Origin: Faecalimicrobium dakarense
GTDB taxonomy: Bacteria; Bacillota; Clostridia; Peptostreptococcales; Peptostreptococcaceae
Assembly (NCBI RefSeq): GCF_000499525.1
Contig: NZ_HG529275.1
Span: 1 to 64,000, forward strand
DNA: 64,000 nt
Direction of reading: 5' to 3'
The notes below the pieces were generated by a model. The model was not told the DNA's origin. It saw only the letters and a program-made list of their open reading frames with translations, and ran no database searches. The position numbers and the translations under genes were made by a program. The first letter of the stretch is position 1. Each line of letters starts with the position of its first letter. Below, piece by piece: positions 1 through 8,538 of the stretch.

Positions 1-47
1 AAAAGGATAAAATTTATACATAACTGTATAAAATTTATCCTTTTTTT
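1..47 (+). terminator. Rho-independent terminator of the preceding gene
   Basis: A near-perfect inverted repeat (AAAAGGATAAAA.. / ..TTTATCCTTTT) is followed by a T tract. It closes a gene that lies outside the window and works equally well read from either strand. Confidence 0.75.
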
Positions 48-351
48 ACGCTCTTATATATTGCTTTTTTTTATTAATGTATTATTTTTTTTACTTATGG
101 AGTATTTTTAATTTCTATATATATATAACATGAGCGAAGAGGGGGATTGTATAAGTTGCACCGATATTTAAGCGACTGTGTCGGCTCTATGAGCAAAGCG
201 AATTTTGCGAATGCCTGGAAGAAAGCTTATATAATTAATCATCGAGCGGCCCATATTATATATAAATTAAAAAACGGAATCTGGCATGAATGTTGCTTAT
301 ATAAAAGATGTATTAGTTGAATGTAAAATATAAAATTAGGGGGATTTTATT
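48..351. other. Non-coding leader upstream of hutU
   Basis: No credible gene is seen here. The left part is almost pure A/T. From about 130 to 250 there is an unusually GC-rich patch with imperfect dyads (CACCGATA .. TGTGTCGG) and the word AGCAAAGCGAATTTT (192-206), which recurs at 2648-2662. The right part carries a sigma-54 promoter (282-297). The GC-rich patch is where an enhancer-binding activator of a sigma-54 promoter would be expected, but no such protein can be named from this window. Confidence 0.5.
282..297 (+). promoter_or_regulatory. Sigma-54 (RpoN/SigL) -24/-12 promoter of hutU
   Basis: The sequence TGGCATGAATGTTGCT matches the sigma-54 consensus TGGCAY-N5-TTGCW, with the invariant GG (283-284) and GC (295-296) ten bases apart. 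It lies 55 bases before the hutU start codon. Sigma-54 control implies an AAA+ activator binding upstream. Confidence 0.75.
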
Positions 352-2393
352 ATGGAGATGGTATTAAATAAAATAAACAAAGATATTAAGGAATCAATGA
401 GCATTAAAATAACTCATATTCCAAAAGAAGTACCAAAATTTATAGAAGGAATAAGAAGAGCACCTAAAAGGGATGCAAAATTATCAGAAAGTGATATAAA
501 ACTAGCTTTAAAAAATGCTTTAAGATACATACCAGAGGAATACCATGAGGAATTAGCTCCAGAATTTTTAGAAGAATTAATGACTATGGGAAGAATATAC
601 GGATATAGATTTAGACCAGAAGGAAATTTAAAAGGAAAAAATTTCGAAGAATATGAAGGTAGATGTACAGAGGGTAAAGCTTTCCAAACAATGATTGATA
701 ACAATTTAGATTTTGATATAGCGCTATATCCTTATGAACTTGTTACATACGGTGAAACAGGGCAAGTATTCCAAAACTGGATGCAATATATAGTAGTAAA
801 AGAATATTTAAAAGTACTAACAGAAGATCAAACTTTAGTTATACAATCTGGCCATCCACTAGGATTATTTAAATCAAAGCCTGATGCACCAAGAGTAATA
901 ATAACAAATGGATTAATGATAGGAATGTTTGATAATTTAGAAGATTGGAAAAGGGCAGCTGCAATAGGTGTATCTAACTATGGTCAAATGACTGCTGGTG
1001 GATGGATGTACATAGGACCTCAAGGTATAGTTCATGGTACTTATTCAACATTATTAAATGCAGGAAGATTAGTTCTTGGAGTTGACCAACACTCAGACTT
1101 AAAGGAAAATTATTTGTAACATCAGGACTAGGTGGAATGAGTGGTGCTCAAGGAAAAGCGGCAGAAATAGCAGGTGCAGTTGGTATAATAGCTGAAGTTG
1201 ATTATTCAAGAATAGAAACTAGACATTCTCAAGGATGGGTAAGTGAGGTAGCTAGAACTTCTGAAGAAGCTTATGCATTAGCTAAAGAATATGTTAAAAA
1301 GGGAGAACCTTGTGCAATAGCATACCATGGTAATATTGTAGACTTACTAGATTATGCAGTAGAAAATAATGTTCATATAGATTTATTATCAGATCAAACA
1401 TCATGCCATGCAGTTTACGATGGAGGATATTGCCCTCAAGGAATTAACTTTGAAGAAAGAACTAGATTATTATCAGAAAACAAAGATGAATTTATAAAAT
1501 TAGTAGATAAAACTTTAATTAAGCACTTTGACTTAATCAAAGAATTACACAATAGAGGTGTTTACTTCTTTGATTATGGAAACAGCTTTATGAAGGCAGT
1601 ATACGATGCAGGATGTATGGAAATATCTAAAAATGGTGTAGATGAAAAGGATGGATTTATATTCCCATCGTATGTTGAAGATATATTAGGACCACAATTA
1701 TTTGACTATGGATATGGACCATTTAGATGGGTTTGCTTATCAGGAAAAGAAGAAGATTTAGAAAAAACAGATAAAGCAGCAATGGAGATAATAGACCCGA
1801 ATAGAAGATATCAAGATAGAGACAACTGGGCATGGATAAGAGATGCAAAGAAAAATGCTTTAGTAGTTGGAACTCAAGCAAGAATACTTTATCAAGATGC
1901 AATGGGAAGAACAAATATAGCTCTTAAATTTAACGATATGGTAAGAAAAGGTGAAATAGGTCCAGTAATGCTAGGAAGAGACCACCATGATGTTTCAGGT
2001 ACAGATTCTCCATTTAGAGAAACATCAAATATTAAAGATGGAAGTAATATAATGGCTGATATGGCTACTCACTGTTTTGCAGGTAACTGTGCAAGAGGAA
2101 TGAGTTTAGTAGCTCTTCATAATGGTGGAGGAGTTGGTATAGGGAAATCTATCAATGGAGGCTTTGGTATGGTACTAGATGGCTCTCAAAGAGTAGATGA
2201 TATACTAAGAACTTCTATGCCATGGGATGTGATGAATGGAGTTGCAAGACGTGCATGGGCAAGAAATGAAAATTCTATAAGTACAGTTATAGAATACAAC
2301 AAAATGTGCGAAGGTAAAGACCATATAACTCTTCCATATATAGTTGATGAGCAATTATTAAATGAGGTTATGGAAAAAAACATTTCTAAATAA
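352..2393 (+). CDS. hutU: Urocanate hydratase, interrupted by a one-base frameshift
   Basis: Urocanate hydratase converts urocanate to imidazolone propionate in histidine degradation. The first part (352-1119) carries SGHPLG, TNGLMIG and GGWMYIGPQGIVHGTYS. The second part (from about 1107 in another frame, to 2393) carries the NAD-binding GLGGMSGAQGKAA, RDHHDVSGTDSPFRE and HNGGGVGIGKS motifs. One base is missing in AAAGGAAAAT (about 1104-1109). Restoring it gives one 680-residue protein, the usual length of the clostridial form. An AGGGGG site precedes the ATG. Transcription probably starts from the sigma-54 promoter at 282-297. The break may be a sequence error (five other genes show the same defect), but the neighbouring hutI is genuinely reduced to a scrap, so true decay is possible here. 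Confidence 0.93.
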
Positions 2394-2474
2394 GGCTTAC
2401 GCAAATTCAAGAAAGATTATAATCCTGGAAGTTGTCCAAGTGAAAATTTACAATTTATAATGCAATTAGGTTAA
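2394..2474 (+). pseudogene. Remnant of imidazolonepropionase (hutI)
   Basis: Directly after the hutU stop, the same frame reads about 26 codons that include DYNPGSCPSENLQFIMQLG and then a stop. The NPGSCPS..Q..MQL block resembles the conserved active-site region of imidazolonepropionase (ATDxNPGSCPS), the enzyme after HutU in histidine degradation. Everything before and after this block is gone. I read it as the scar of a deleted hutI. The assignment rests on this motif and on position. Confidence 0.6.
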
Positions 2475-2491
2475 GTATTAAATTTAGTGAT

Positions 2492-2521
2492 AAAAATAGG
2501 AGTTAATTAACTCCTATTTTT
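2492..2521 (+). terminator. Terminator after the hut locus
   Basis: Perfect palindrome AAAAATAGGAGTTAA / TTAACTCCTATTTTT followed by T-rich sequence. Confidence 0.8.
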
Positions 2522-2522
2522 A

Positions 2523-2676
2523 TATTGAAGGAAATTATATTTTATCCGGTTTGTGGATAAATATAATTTCCAACCGATAAGCTTGAGCAACGGACCTGAT
2601 TTGTAGGTCGTTGGAGACATGAAGTGCAGCGCCCACGCAGTGGCTAAAGCAAAGCGAATTTTTTATCACTAATATA
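2523..2676. repeat. Structured GC-richer non-coding element
   Basis: A 16-bp stem with one bulge (2531-2547 against 2555-2570) is followed by a shorter stem GACCT / AGGTC (2593-2597, 2605-2609) and a GC-rich tail ending in AGCAAAGCGAATTTT (2648-2662). That last word also occurs at 192-206 upstream of hutU. No coding signal is seen. It could be the end of a small mobile or intergenic repeat flanking the hut remnant; its nature is unknown. Confidence 0.35.
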
Positions 2677-3306
2677 TTAAAAGTCATATCTATATAAAAA
2701 CACATTAAGATGGCTTTTTATATTATCAAGATACACAGCTTTTTCATTAACCAATTTATATCCTTGACTATCATAAAATCCATAATTACATCTATCATCA
2801 GTATATAAATATAAAGACTTAACATCCATACTTTTCATATACTCATTTAAATATTTAACCAAAGTCTTTCCTACACCAAGACCTCTGCTTTCTTTACTTA
2901 CAATAAATAAATTAATGCATCCTTGAAATTCATCTTCAAACCCATCTATAAGCTCTTTATAAGCAGATATAACTTTTGAAAACTCATTTAATTCCTTTAT
3001 ATTTTTATAATCAGATAAAATTAAATCTACATCATCAGCATTATCAAATAAATCCTTAGAGTCACATTTTAAATTATTTTTATCAGATTTAGCACCACCT
3101 AAGATAAATCCAATAACTTTACTATCCTTTTCACATATCTTACTAAAGGAGCTTTCTAAAATACAATTTTGTAGATAACTACCTAACACAACATCTAATA
3201 AATTCTTATCTTCAATAAATTTATCAAATCCAAATGCATTACCTATAAATTCTTTCATGCAATTATAATCTTCTTTTAATATTTCTCTGTAAACAACTTG
3301 ACTCAT
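2677..3306 (-). CDS. GNAT family N-acetyltransferase
   Basis: A 209-residue protein with a C-terminal GNAT core. The acetyl-CoA pyrophosphate loop is SRGLGVGKTLVKYL (about residues 140-153), followed by the beta5/alpha4 segment LYTDDRCNYGFYDSQGYK typical of the fold. The substrate cannot be predicted. I start at the ATG at 3306 because GGAG lies eight bases upstream; an in-frame TTG further up would put that site inside the gene. It is transcribed divergently from the MerR gene at 3402, sharing a roughly 95-bp control region. Confidence 0.85.
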   Translation of the reverse strand: MSQVVYREILKEDYNCMKEFIGNAFGFDKFIEDKNLLDVVLGSYLQNCILESSFSKICEKDSKVIGFILGGAKSDKNNLKCDSKDLFDNADDVDLILSDYKNIKELNEFSKVISAYKELIDGFEDEFQGCINLFIVSKESRGLGVGKTLVKYLNEYMKSMDVKSLYLYTDDRCNYGFYDSQGYKLVNEKAVYLDNIKSHLNVFLYRYDF

Positions 3307-3401
3307 AATATTTTTCTCCTTCAAAACTATATTTAAATACCTTATAATAAATGTAAAGTGTGCTCTAAGGGGAGAGTCAATAAAAAAATAAAATATAGGA
3401 T

Positions 3402-4211
3402 GTGATTAATATTAAGAATATATTTTCTATTGGTGAGGTTTCTAAAATCAAAGATATAACTATAAAGGCACTGAGATATTATCATAAGGTAGGAATCCTT
3501 ATTCCAAAGTATATAGATGAAAATAGTGGATACAGGTACTATACAATTGATCAATTTATTTCTATAGATATTATAAAAGGTTGTAGAGAATTAGGTACAA
3601 GCATATCAGAATTACAAGAGATATTCAAAGAGTGTGATACTGATAAGTTATTAGAGTTTTTACAGCTTAAAAAACAAGAGGCAAAAGATAATATATGTAA
3701 AATGGAAAATATAATTAAACATATTGATGATTTAAGCTTAACTATAAAAGATTCAAAAGAGATTATAAAAGAAAGTGATATAAAAATTAAGTATTTTAAT
3801 AAGCGTCATATAGTTGCAATAAAATGTGAAGAGGCGGGCAACTTAAATGAGTTAATATATTATTCAGATTTAGATAAAATTATTAGTGATTATAATATAG
3901 AAACATCTATAAATAGAGGTATAATATATAAATTAAACTCATCAGAAGAAGTAGAGCCACAGTATGTATTTGATGTAGTAAAAGATATTAGTAAAATAAA
4001 AGATAAAAGTAATATAAAGACATTGCCAAGTGGCGATTATATTACATTAATTTATAATAAAGAAAATATTGATGAAAAAAGAAAAGAGTTACTAGATTAT
4101 ATAAAAGAAAATAATATAAAAGTTGAAAATATAATTGAGACAGAAATATTTAATGATATATTCAATACAGATGATTTTAGTTGTCAAATTCAAATTCTTA
4201 TAAAAAATTAG
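3402..4211 (+). CDS. MerR family regulator with GyrI-like effector domain (BmrR type)
   Basis: Residues about 8-75 form a MerR winged helix (FSIGEVSKI..ITIKALRYYHKVGIL, then GYRYY). A coiled coil (about 75-120) follows, then a GyrI-like ligand-binding domain that begins around IKYFNKRHIVAI. This is the plan of BmrR-type multidrug sensors. The start is uncertain: the GTG at 3402 has AGGA only one base upstream, whereas an in-frame ATT at 3411 (IKNIFSIGEV..) is spaced ten bases from it. No ATG is available. The stop codon overlaps the CIRCE operator of htpG. Confidence 0.85.
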   Translation: MINIKNIFSIGEVSKIKDITIKALRYYHKVGILIPKYIDENSGYRYYTIDQFISIDIIKGCRELGTSISELQEIFKECDTDKLLEFLQLKKQEAKDNICKMENIIKHIDDLSLTIKDSKEIIKESDIKIKYFNKRHIVAIKCEEAGNLNELIYYSDLDKIISDYNIETSINRGIIYKLNSSEEVEPQYVFDVVKDISKIKDKSNIKTLPSGDYITLIYNKENIDEKRKELLDYIKENNIKVENIIETEIFNDIFNTDDFSCQIQILIKN

Positions 4212-4234
4212 CACTCGATACTTGACAGTGCTAA
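4208..4234 (+). promoter_or_regulatory. CIRCE element (HrcA operator) with embedded -35 box
   Basis: TTAGCACTC, nine bases, then CAGTGCTAA. The consensus is TTAGCACTC-N9-GAGTGCTAA, so 17 of 18 arm bases match. It overlaps the merR stop codon and lies 63 bases before the htpG ATG. TTGACA (4222-4227) with TAAAAT (4244-4249) makes a sigma-A promoter running through the operator, so bound HrcA would block RNA polymerase. Confidence 0.9.
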
Positions 4235-4297
4235 TAAAATGATTAAAATAATAAATATAGAAAAAATTTATTAAAAATAAACTTAGGAGGAGATAAA

Positions 4298-6151
4298 ATG
4301 GAAAATAAAAAAGGCAATATATCAATACATACAGAGAACATATTCCCTATAATAAAGAAATGGTTATACTCTGACAAAGACATATTTTTAAGAGAGCTTA
4401 TAAGTAATGGATGCGATGCAATAAACAAGCACAAAAAATTAATTTCTTTAGGGGAAATATCAGACAATAAAGATAATGACTACAAAATAAATGTAGTTAT
4501 AGATAAAGAAAATCAAACACTTATATTTGAAGACAATGGTATAGGTATGACTGAGGAAGAAGTAGAAAAGTATATAAATCAAGTTGCTTTTTCTGGAGCT
4601 GAAGATTTTGTAAATAAGTACAAAGAAAAAATAAGTGAAGAAAATGATATAATAGGTCACTTTGGATTAGGTTTCTATTCAGCATTTATGGTATCTAAAA
4701 AAGTTCAAATAGATACATTATCATATAAAGAAAATGCTGAGGCTGTAAGATGGATAAGTGAAGGACAAACAGAATATGAAATAAGTCACAGTGATACTAA
4801 AACTACAAGAGGTACAACGATAACACTATACTTAGATGATGATAGTAAGGAATTTTTAGAAGAGTATACTGTAAGAAGTATAATTGACAAGTACTGTTCA
4901 TTCTTACCAGTTGATATATACTTAAAAGTTAGTGGGAAAGAAGAAGAGGATTTAAAACCTATAAATGATACAAAGCCTTTATGGACAAAATCACCAAAGG
5001 ATTGTACAGATGAGGAATACAAAGAGTTTTACAGAAAAGTATTTAAAACATTTGACGAACCATTATTCTGGATACACTTAAACGTTGATTATCCATTTAA
5101 CTTAAAGGGAATATTATACTTCCCTAAATTAAAAAATGAGTTTGAACTTATAGAAGGTAAAGTGAAATTATACAACAATCAAGTGTTTGTTGCAGATAAT
5201 ATAAAGGAAGTTATACCAGAGTTTTTATTACTGCTTAAAGGTGTAATAGATTGCCCAGATTTACCTTTAAATGTATCTAGAAGCTTCTTACAAAATGATA
5301 AAGATGTAAGCAAAATATCTAAGCATATAGTTAAGAAAGTTTCAGATAAACTAAAATCATTATACAAAAATGAAAAAGAAAACTATGAAAAATTCTGGGA
5401 TGATATACAAGTATTTATAAAGTTTGGATGCTTAAAAGATGAAGGATTCTACGATAGAATAAAAGATATTATATTATTTAAAAATATTGATGATAAATAC
5501 TTAACACTTAATGAGTATCTAGAAAGCTGTAGGGAAAAGCATGAAAACAAAGTATTTTATATAAGTGATAAAAATCAACAATCTCAATATATAAAATTAT
5601 TTAAAGATTATGGGTTAGATGCAATAACTTTAGATACTAGTATAGATAATCACTTTATATCATTTATTGAATATAAAAATCCACAAGTTAAGTTTAAAAG
5701 AATAGATGCAGATTTATCAGATGTATTAAAAGATAAAAATGAAGATGAAAATAAAGAAGAAAAAACTGTTATAGAAAATCTATTTAAAAATTTAGTTAGT
5801 GATAAAGTAAAAAATTACTCAGTAGAGAGCTTAAAGAGTGAAGATACTACAGCTATAATATTAGTATCAGAAGAATCAAGAAGAATGGCTGAAATGAAAT
5901 CACAATTTGCAGGAATGGATTTTGGGATGAATTTTGAAGAAGAAAAGACTTTAGTTATAAATAATAATAGTCCAATAGTTAAAAAGTTAGTTGATTTAAA
6001 AGATGATGAAAGTAAAAAAGAACAATTATCTTTAATATGTAATCAAATAGTAGATATAGCCCTACTTTCAAATAAAGAATTAGATTCAAAAGAACTAGAT
6101 GAGTTTATAAAAAGAAACAATAAACTTATAAGTATGGTAATGGATTTATAA
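4298..6151 (+). CDS. htpG: HSP90-family molecular chaperone HtpG
   Basis: A 617-residue cytosolic ATP-dependent chaperone. The N-terminal GHKL ATPase shows FLRELISNGCDAINK, DNGIGM and GHFGLGFYSAFMV with the catalytic Glu and the lid glycines in place. The middle domain includes YFPK and LPLNVSRSFLQ, followed by the dimerisation domain. The length is normal for bacterial HtpG. AGGAGG precedes the ATG. Transcription is from the CIRCE-overlapped promoter, so heat induction by HrcA release is predicted. In B. subtilis htpG is not in the HrcA class, so this control differs from the classic model. Confidence 0.97.
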   Translation: MENKKGNISIHTENIFPIIKKWLYSDKDIFLRELISNGCDAINKHKKLISLGEISDNKDNDYKINVVIDKENQTLIFEDNGIGMTEEEVEKYINQVAFSGAEDFVNKYKEKISEENDIIGHFGLGFYSAFMVSKKVQIDTLSYKENAEAVRWISEGQTEYEISHSDTKTTRGTTITLYLDDDSKEFLEEYTVRSIIDKYCSFLPVDIYLKVSGKEEEDLKPINDTKPLWTKSPKDCTDEEYKEFYRKVFKTFDEPLFWIHLNVDYPFNLKGILYFPKLKNEFELIEGKVKLYNNQVFVADNIKEVIPEFLLLLKGVIDCPDLPLNVSRSFLQNDKDVSKISKHIVKKVSDKLKSLYKNEKENYEKFWDDIQVFIKFGCLKDEGFYDRIKDIILFKNIDDKYLTLNEYLESCREKHENKVFYISDKNQQSQYIKLFKDYGLDAITLDTSIDNHFISFIEYKNPQVKFKRIDADLSDVLKDKNEDENKEEKTVIENLFKNLVSDKVKNYSVESLKSEDTTAIILVSEESRRMAEMKSQFAGMDFGMNFEEEKTLVINNNSPIVKKLVDLKDDESKKEQLSLICNQIVDIALLSNKELDSKELDEFIKRNNKLISMVMDL

Positions 6152-6158
6152 AAAAATG

Positions 6159-6199
6159 TACCCTAGTGTTTATAATATATAAATGCTAGGGTATTTTTT
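6159..6199 (+). terminator. Terminator of htpG
   Basis: TACCCTAG .. CTAGGGTA stem followed by ATTTTTT. Confidence 0.85.
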
Positions 6200-6383
6200 G
6201 TATACAAGAAGATTAAATGTAAAAATATGGAATAAAATGTAGAAAAATAACAATATATACCATTTTATATTAAAAATATTTTAAATTAAATAAAAAATAC
6301 TAAAAATACGCAAGTTTCGACAAAATATTACAAAATGATTATGATATATTACTTAAGGATAAAAGTTGAGGGAGGCATTTAAT

Positions 6384-7013
6384 ATGAGCTATCGTAAGAA
6401 TGATTATGAGATGAATTATGTTAAGGAGGATATTGAGCAGAGTTTTTTTAAAAGGAATAAAAAAGTGATTATAGCAATTATAGTATCATTTTCATTAGGG
6501 ATTATGGGAGGATCATCTATCGGAATAGATGAAGAAGAACATAACGAAGTTAAGTCTCAATTAGAAAATAAATCTAAAGAATTAGAAACTGCAAATGCTA
6601 AAGTATCAGAGTTAGAAATCAAAGTTCAAGAAGCTAAACCATACTTCGATATGAGTAGTGCTGAACAAGAAGCTATGAAAATAGAAGTAGCTAAAAAAGA
6701 AGAAGAAAATAAGAAAGAGCAAGAAAGAATAGCTGAAGAAAAAAGATTAGCTGCATTAGAAGCAAGAACAAAAACATTAAAAAATGGAAACTTCGTAGCA
6801 GGTAAAGACTTTGACTCAGGCACATATGATATAGTAGCTGTTGCAGGTGGAGGAAATGTATCTGGAGGAAGTATATTCAAGGGTGGAATAAATGCAATAA
6901 TGGGACCCGCAGATGATGGGTTTTACCAAAAAGAATATAAAAACATAGTATTTAAAGATGGTGAAAGCTTAAAAGTAAGTAATGTTACTATAAAGCTTAT
7001 ACCAGCTGAATAG
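6384..7013 (+). CDS. Membrane-anchored coiled-coil protein
   Basis: A 209-residue protein: a charged N-terminus, one membrane helix (about residues 27-46, VIIAIIVSFSLGIMGG), a long Glu/Lys-rich coiled coil (about 55-130), then a C-terminal beta domain (NGNFVAGKDFDSGTYDIVAVAGGGNV.. to the end) that is common in Firmicute surface proteins of unknown role. I start at the ATG at 6384, behind GGGAGG; an upstream TTG would swallow that site. It is followed after 12 bases by a lipoprotein gene, so the two probably form an operon. A similar pair sits at 35386-37126. Function unknown. Confidence 0.8.
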   Translation: MSYRKNDYEMNYVKEDIEQSFFKRNKKVIIAIIVSFSLGIMGGSSIGIDEEEHNEVKSQLENKSKELETANAKVSELEIKVQEAKPYFDMSSAEQEAMKIEVAKKEEENKKEQERIAEEKRLAALEARTKTLKNGNFVAGKDFDSGTYDIVAVAGGGNVSGGSIFKGGINAIMGPADDGFYQKEYKNIVFKDGESLKVSNVTIKLIPAE

Positions 7014-7025
7014 GAGGATAAATAA

Positions 7026-7559
7026 ATGAAAAATAAATTAAAATTAATGATGATGGCTATGATTACAGTATTTGTAAGTGTGGGATGTTCAAGTGAAACT
7101 CCTACTGATGTTGTAAATAATTATTTCGATGAAATAAAAAAAGGATCAAATGCACAGGTTAGTGAATTATTCATGAACTCATTAGATAATGATACAGATG
7201 GCAAAGAAAATGAAGAAGAATCTACTGAGATTGCTGAAGCTATGAAGATATATTTCTCTAAAATAAATGTAGATGTATTATCTGAATCAGTTGAAAAAGA
7301 CAGTGCTAGTGTAGAAGTTGAATTAACTGGATTAAACTTTGCTAAGATCACATTAGCAGTATTTGAAGAAAGTTTATCTAAAATGTTTGAAGTTCAAGAA
7401 AATGATGTTGAAAACTTAGATAGCGAATTCTTAGCAAAAACTAAATCAGCTACAGTAGAAACTAGAAAAGGAACTATAAACTTAACAAAATCAGATGATA
7501 AGTGGAAGATAAAAGAAGATTTAAGTTTAACTAATTTAATGCTTGGAAGTGTAGAATAA
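7026..7559 (+). CDS. Lipoprotein with NTF2-like (DUF4878/DUF5105-type) domain
   Basis: A 177-residue protein with a signal peptide and the lipobox VSVGC (Cys about residue 21), hence anchored to the outer face of the membrane. The mature part begins TPTDVVNNYFDEIKKG, the start of NTF2-like lipoprotein domains, and ends with ..TRKGTINLTKSDDKWKIKED. The lipoprotein at 36311 has the same layout and related sequence. AGGAGG lies eight bases before the ATG. Ligand and role are unknown. Confidence 0.8.
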   Translation: MKNKLKLMMMAMITVFVSVGCSSETPTDVVNNYFDEIKKGSNAQVSELFMNSLDNDTDGKENEEESTEIAEAMKIYFSKINVDVLSESVEKDSASVEVELTGLNFAKITLAVFEESLSKMFEVQENDVENLDSEFLAKTKSATVETRKGTINLTKSDDKWKIKEDLSLTNLMLGSVE

Positions 7560-7734
7560 TAAAAAACTTGTTAGTTAATTTAAATCATTGGAATATCAGT
7601 GTTTAAGCATGTTTTAATATATACATTAAGAAACAATTAAAAATAAAGGTATCTTTTTAAAGTAATAAGGTGTATACTTATAAGTGTAGTAAATAAAAAG
7701 AAAGCCTTTTATAAAAGGTATGGAGAATTTTAAA
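7560..7734 (+). promoter_or_regulatory. Long leader of the cold-shock gene with RBS-proximal palindrome
   Basis: Apart from sequence downstream of the lipoprotein gene, this stretch holds no reading frame. A perfect palindrome CCTTTTATAAAAGG (7704-7717) ends just before the GGAG ribosome site (7722-7725). Cold-shock genes often use long structured leaders for temperature-dependent translation; that role here is inferred. Confidence 0.4.
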
Positions 7735-7935
7735 ATGAATAATGGAACAGTAAAATGGTTTAACAACGAAAAAGGATTTGGATTTATATCAGTAGAAGGT
7801 GGAGATGATGTATTCGCACATTTCTCAGCTATACAAACTGATGGATTTAAATCATTAGAAGAAGGACAAAAAGTAAGCTTTAATATAGTTGAAGGTGCTA
7901 GAGGACCTCAAGCTGAAAACATAACTATATTATAA
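7735..7935 (+). CDS. Cold-shock protein (CspA family)
   Basis: A 66-residue single OB-fold RNA chaperone. RNP1 is KGFGFIS and RNP2 is DVFAHFSAI; the N-terminal GTVKWFN and C-terminal GPQAENI are typical. I use the ATG at 7735, nine bases after GGAG, rather than the ATG at 7720, which would place that site inside the gene. It binds single-stranded nucleic acid and prevents RNA secondary structure. Monocistronic, with its own terminator. Confidence 0.95.
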   Translation: MNNGTVKWFNNEKGFGFISVEGGDDVFAHFSAIQTDGFKSLEEGQKVSFNIVEGARGPQAENITIL

Positions 7936-7945
7936 TATAGATTAG

Positions 7946-7969
7946 AAAAAGACCGAATGGTCTTTTTTT
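7946..7969 (+). terminator. Terminator of the cold-shock gene
   Basis: AAAAAGACC GAAT GGTCTTTTTTT hairpin with a tetraloop. Confidence 0.8.
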
Positions 7970-8073
7970 AATACCATTATGGCAAATATATTAAGTGTTA
8001 AATAAAAATATAAGAGCTAGTTTTATATTTAAATTAGAGATTTGAAATATAGATTAATATAGGAGGTATAAGT

Positions 8074-8406
8074 ATGAAAGTGTTGAAAAGAGGACTAAAA
8101 AAAGAAGACATAGTTAACGTTAAAAGATATAATAAATGGTATATAGTAACAGAAGATGATGTAAGAATACTTGTAAATGAAACTTCGAGAACTGATCAAG
8201 ACGATGACTCAAATAAGGTAGACTGGAAAAATAGCAAGGCGTACATATCTATGGGTAACTTTGAATCTAGTAAAAAATTTTACGAAAAGAATAAAGAATT
8301 AGAGCTAAAGTTATATATCAAAGCAGATATTGGAACTTTATACAATGAATACAAAGTAAATGATTGGAGTTTAACTGAAAGAGGAATAGAAGTAGATTTA
8401 GTATAA
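8074..8406 (+). CDS. Hypothetical protein, 110 residues
   Basis: Not recognised. It is a small, highly charged, soluble-looking protein that begins MKVLKRGLKKEDIVNVKRYNK and is predicted mostly beta followed by a Lys/Glu helix. AGGAGG is correctly spaced before the ATG. It is isolated: the cold-shock terminator lies upstream and a convergent MATE gene downstream. Confidence 0.65.
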   Translation: MKVLKRGLKKEDIVNVKRYNKWYIVTEDDVRILVNETSRTDQDDDSNKVDWKNSKAYISMGNFESSKKFYEKNKELELKLYIKADIGTLYNEYKVNDWSLTERGIEVDLV

Positions 8407-8486
8407 ATAAAATAGATGAAAATATTAATACATATAAAACGTTAAGTATAAAATATACTTTATTTTTTTATGCTTACATTTAAGCT

Positions 8487-8530
8487 AAAAGCTCTTTTAA
8501 TCAACCTAAGATTAAAAGAGCTTTTATTTT
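8487..8530. terminator. Bidirectional terminator
   Basis: AAAAGCTCTTTTAATC / GATTAAAAGAGCTTTT stem between the convergent genes at 8074 and 8539; T tracts lie on both sides. Confidence 0.8.
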
Positions 8531-8538
8531 AAATATTA

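Noticed and set aside
6366-6383. TTG start six codons upstream for the coiled-coil protein
   Set aside because: The GGGAGG ribosome site lies inside that extension and is correctly spaced for the ATG at 6384.
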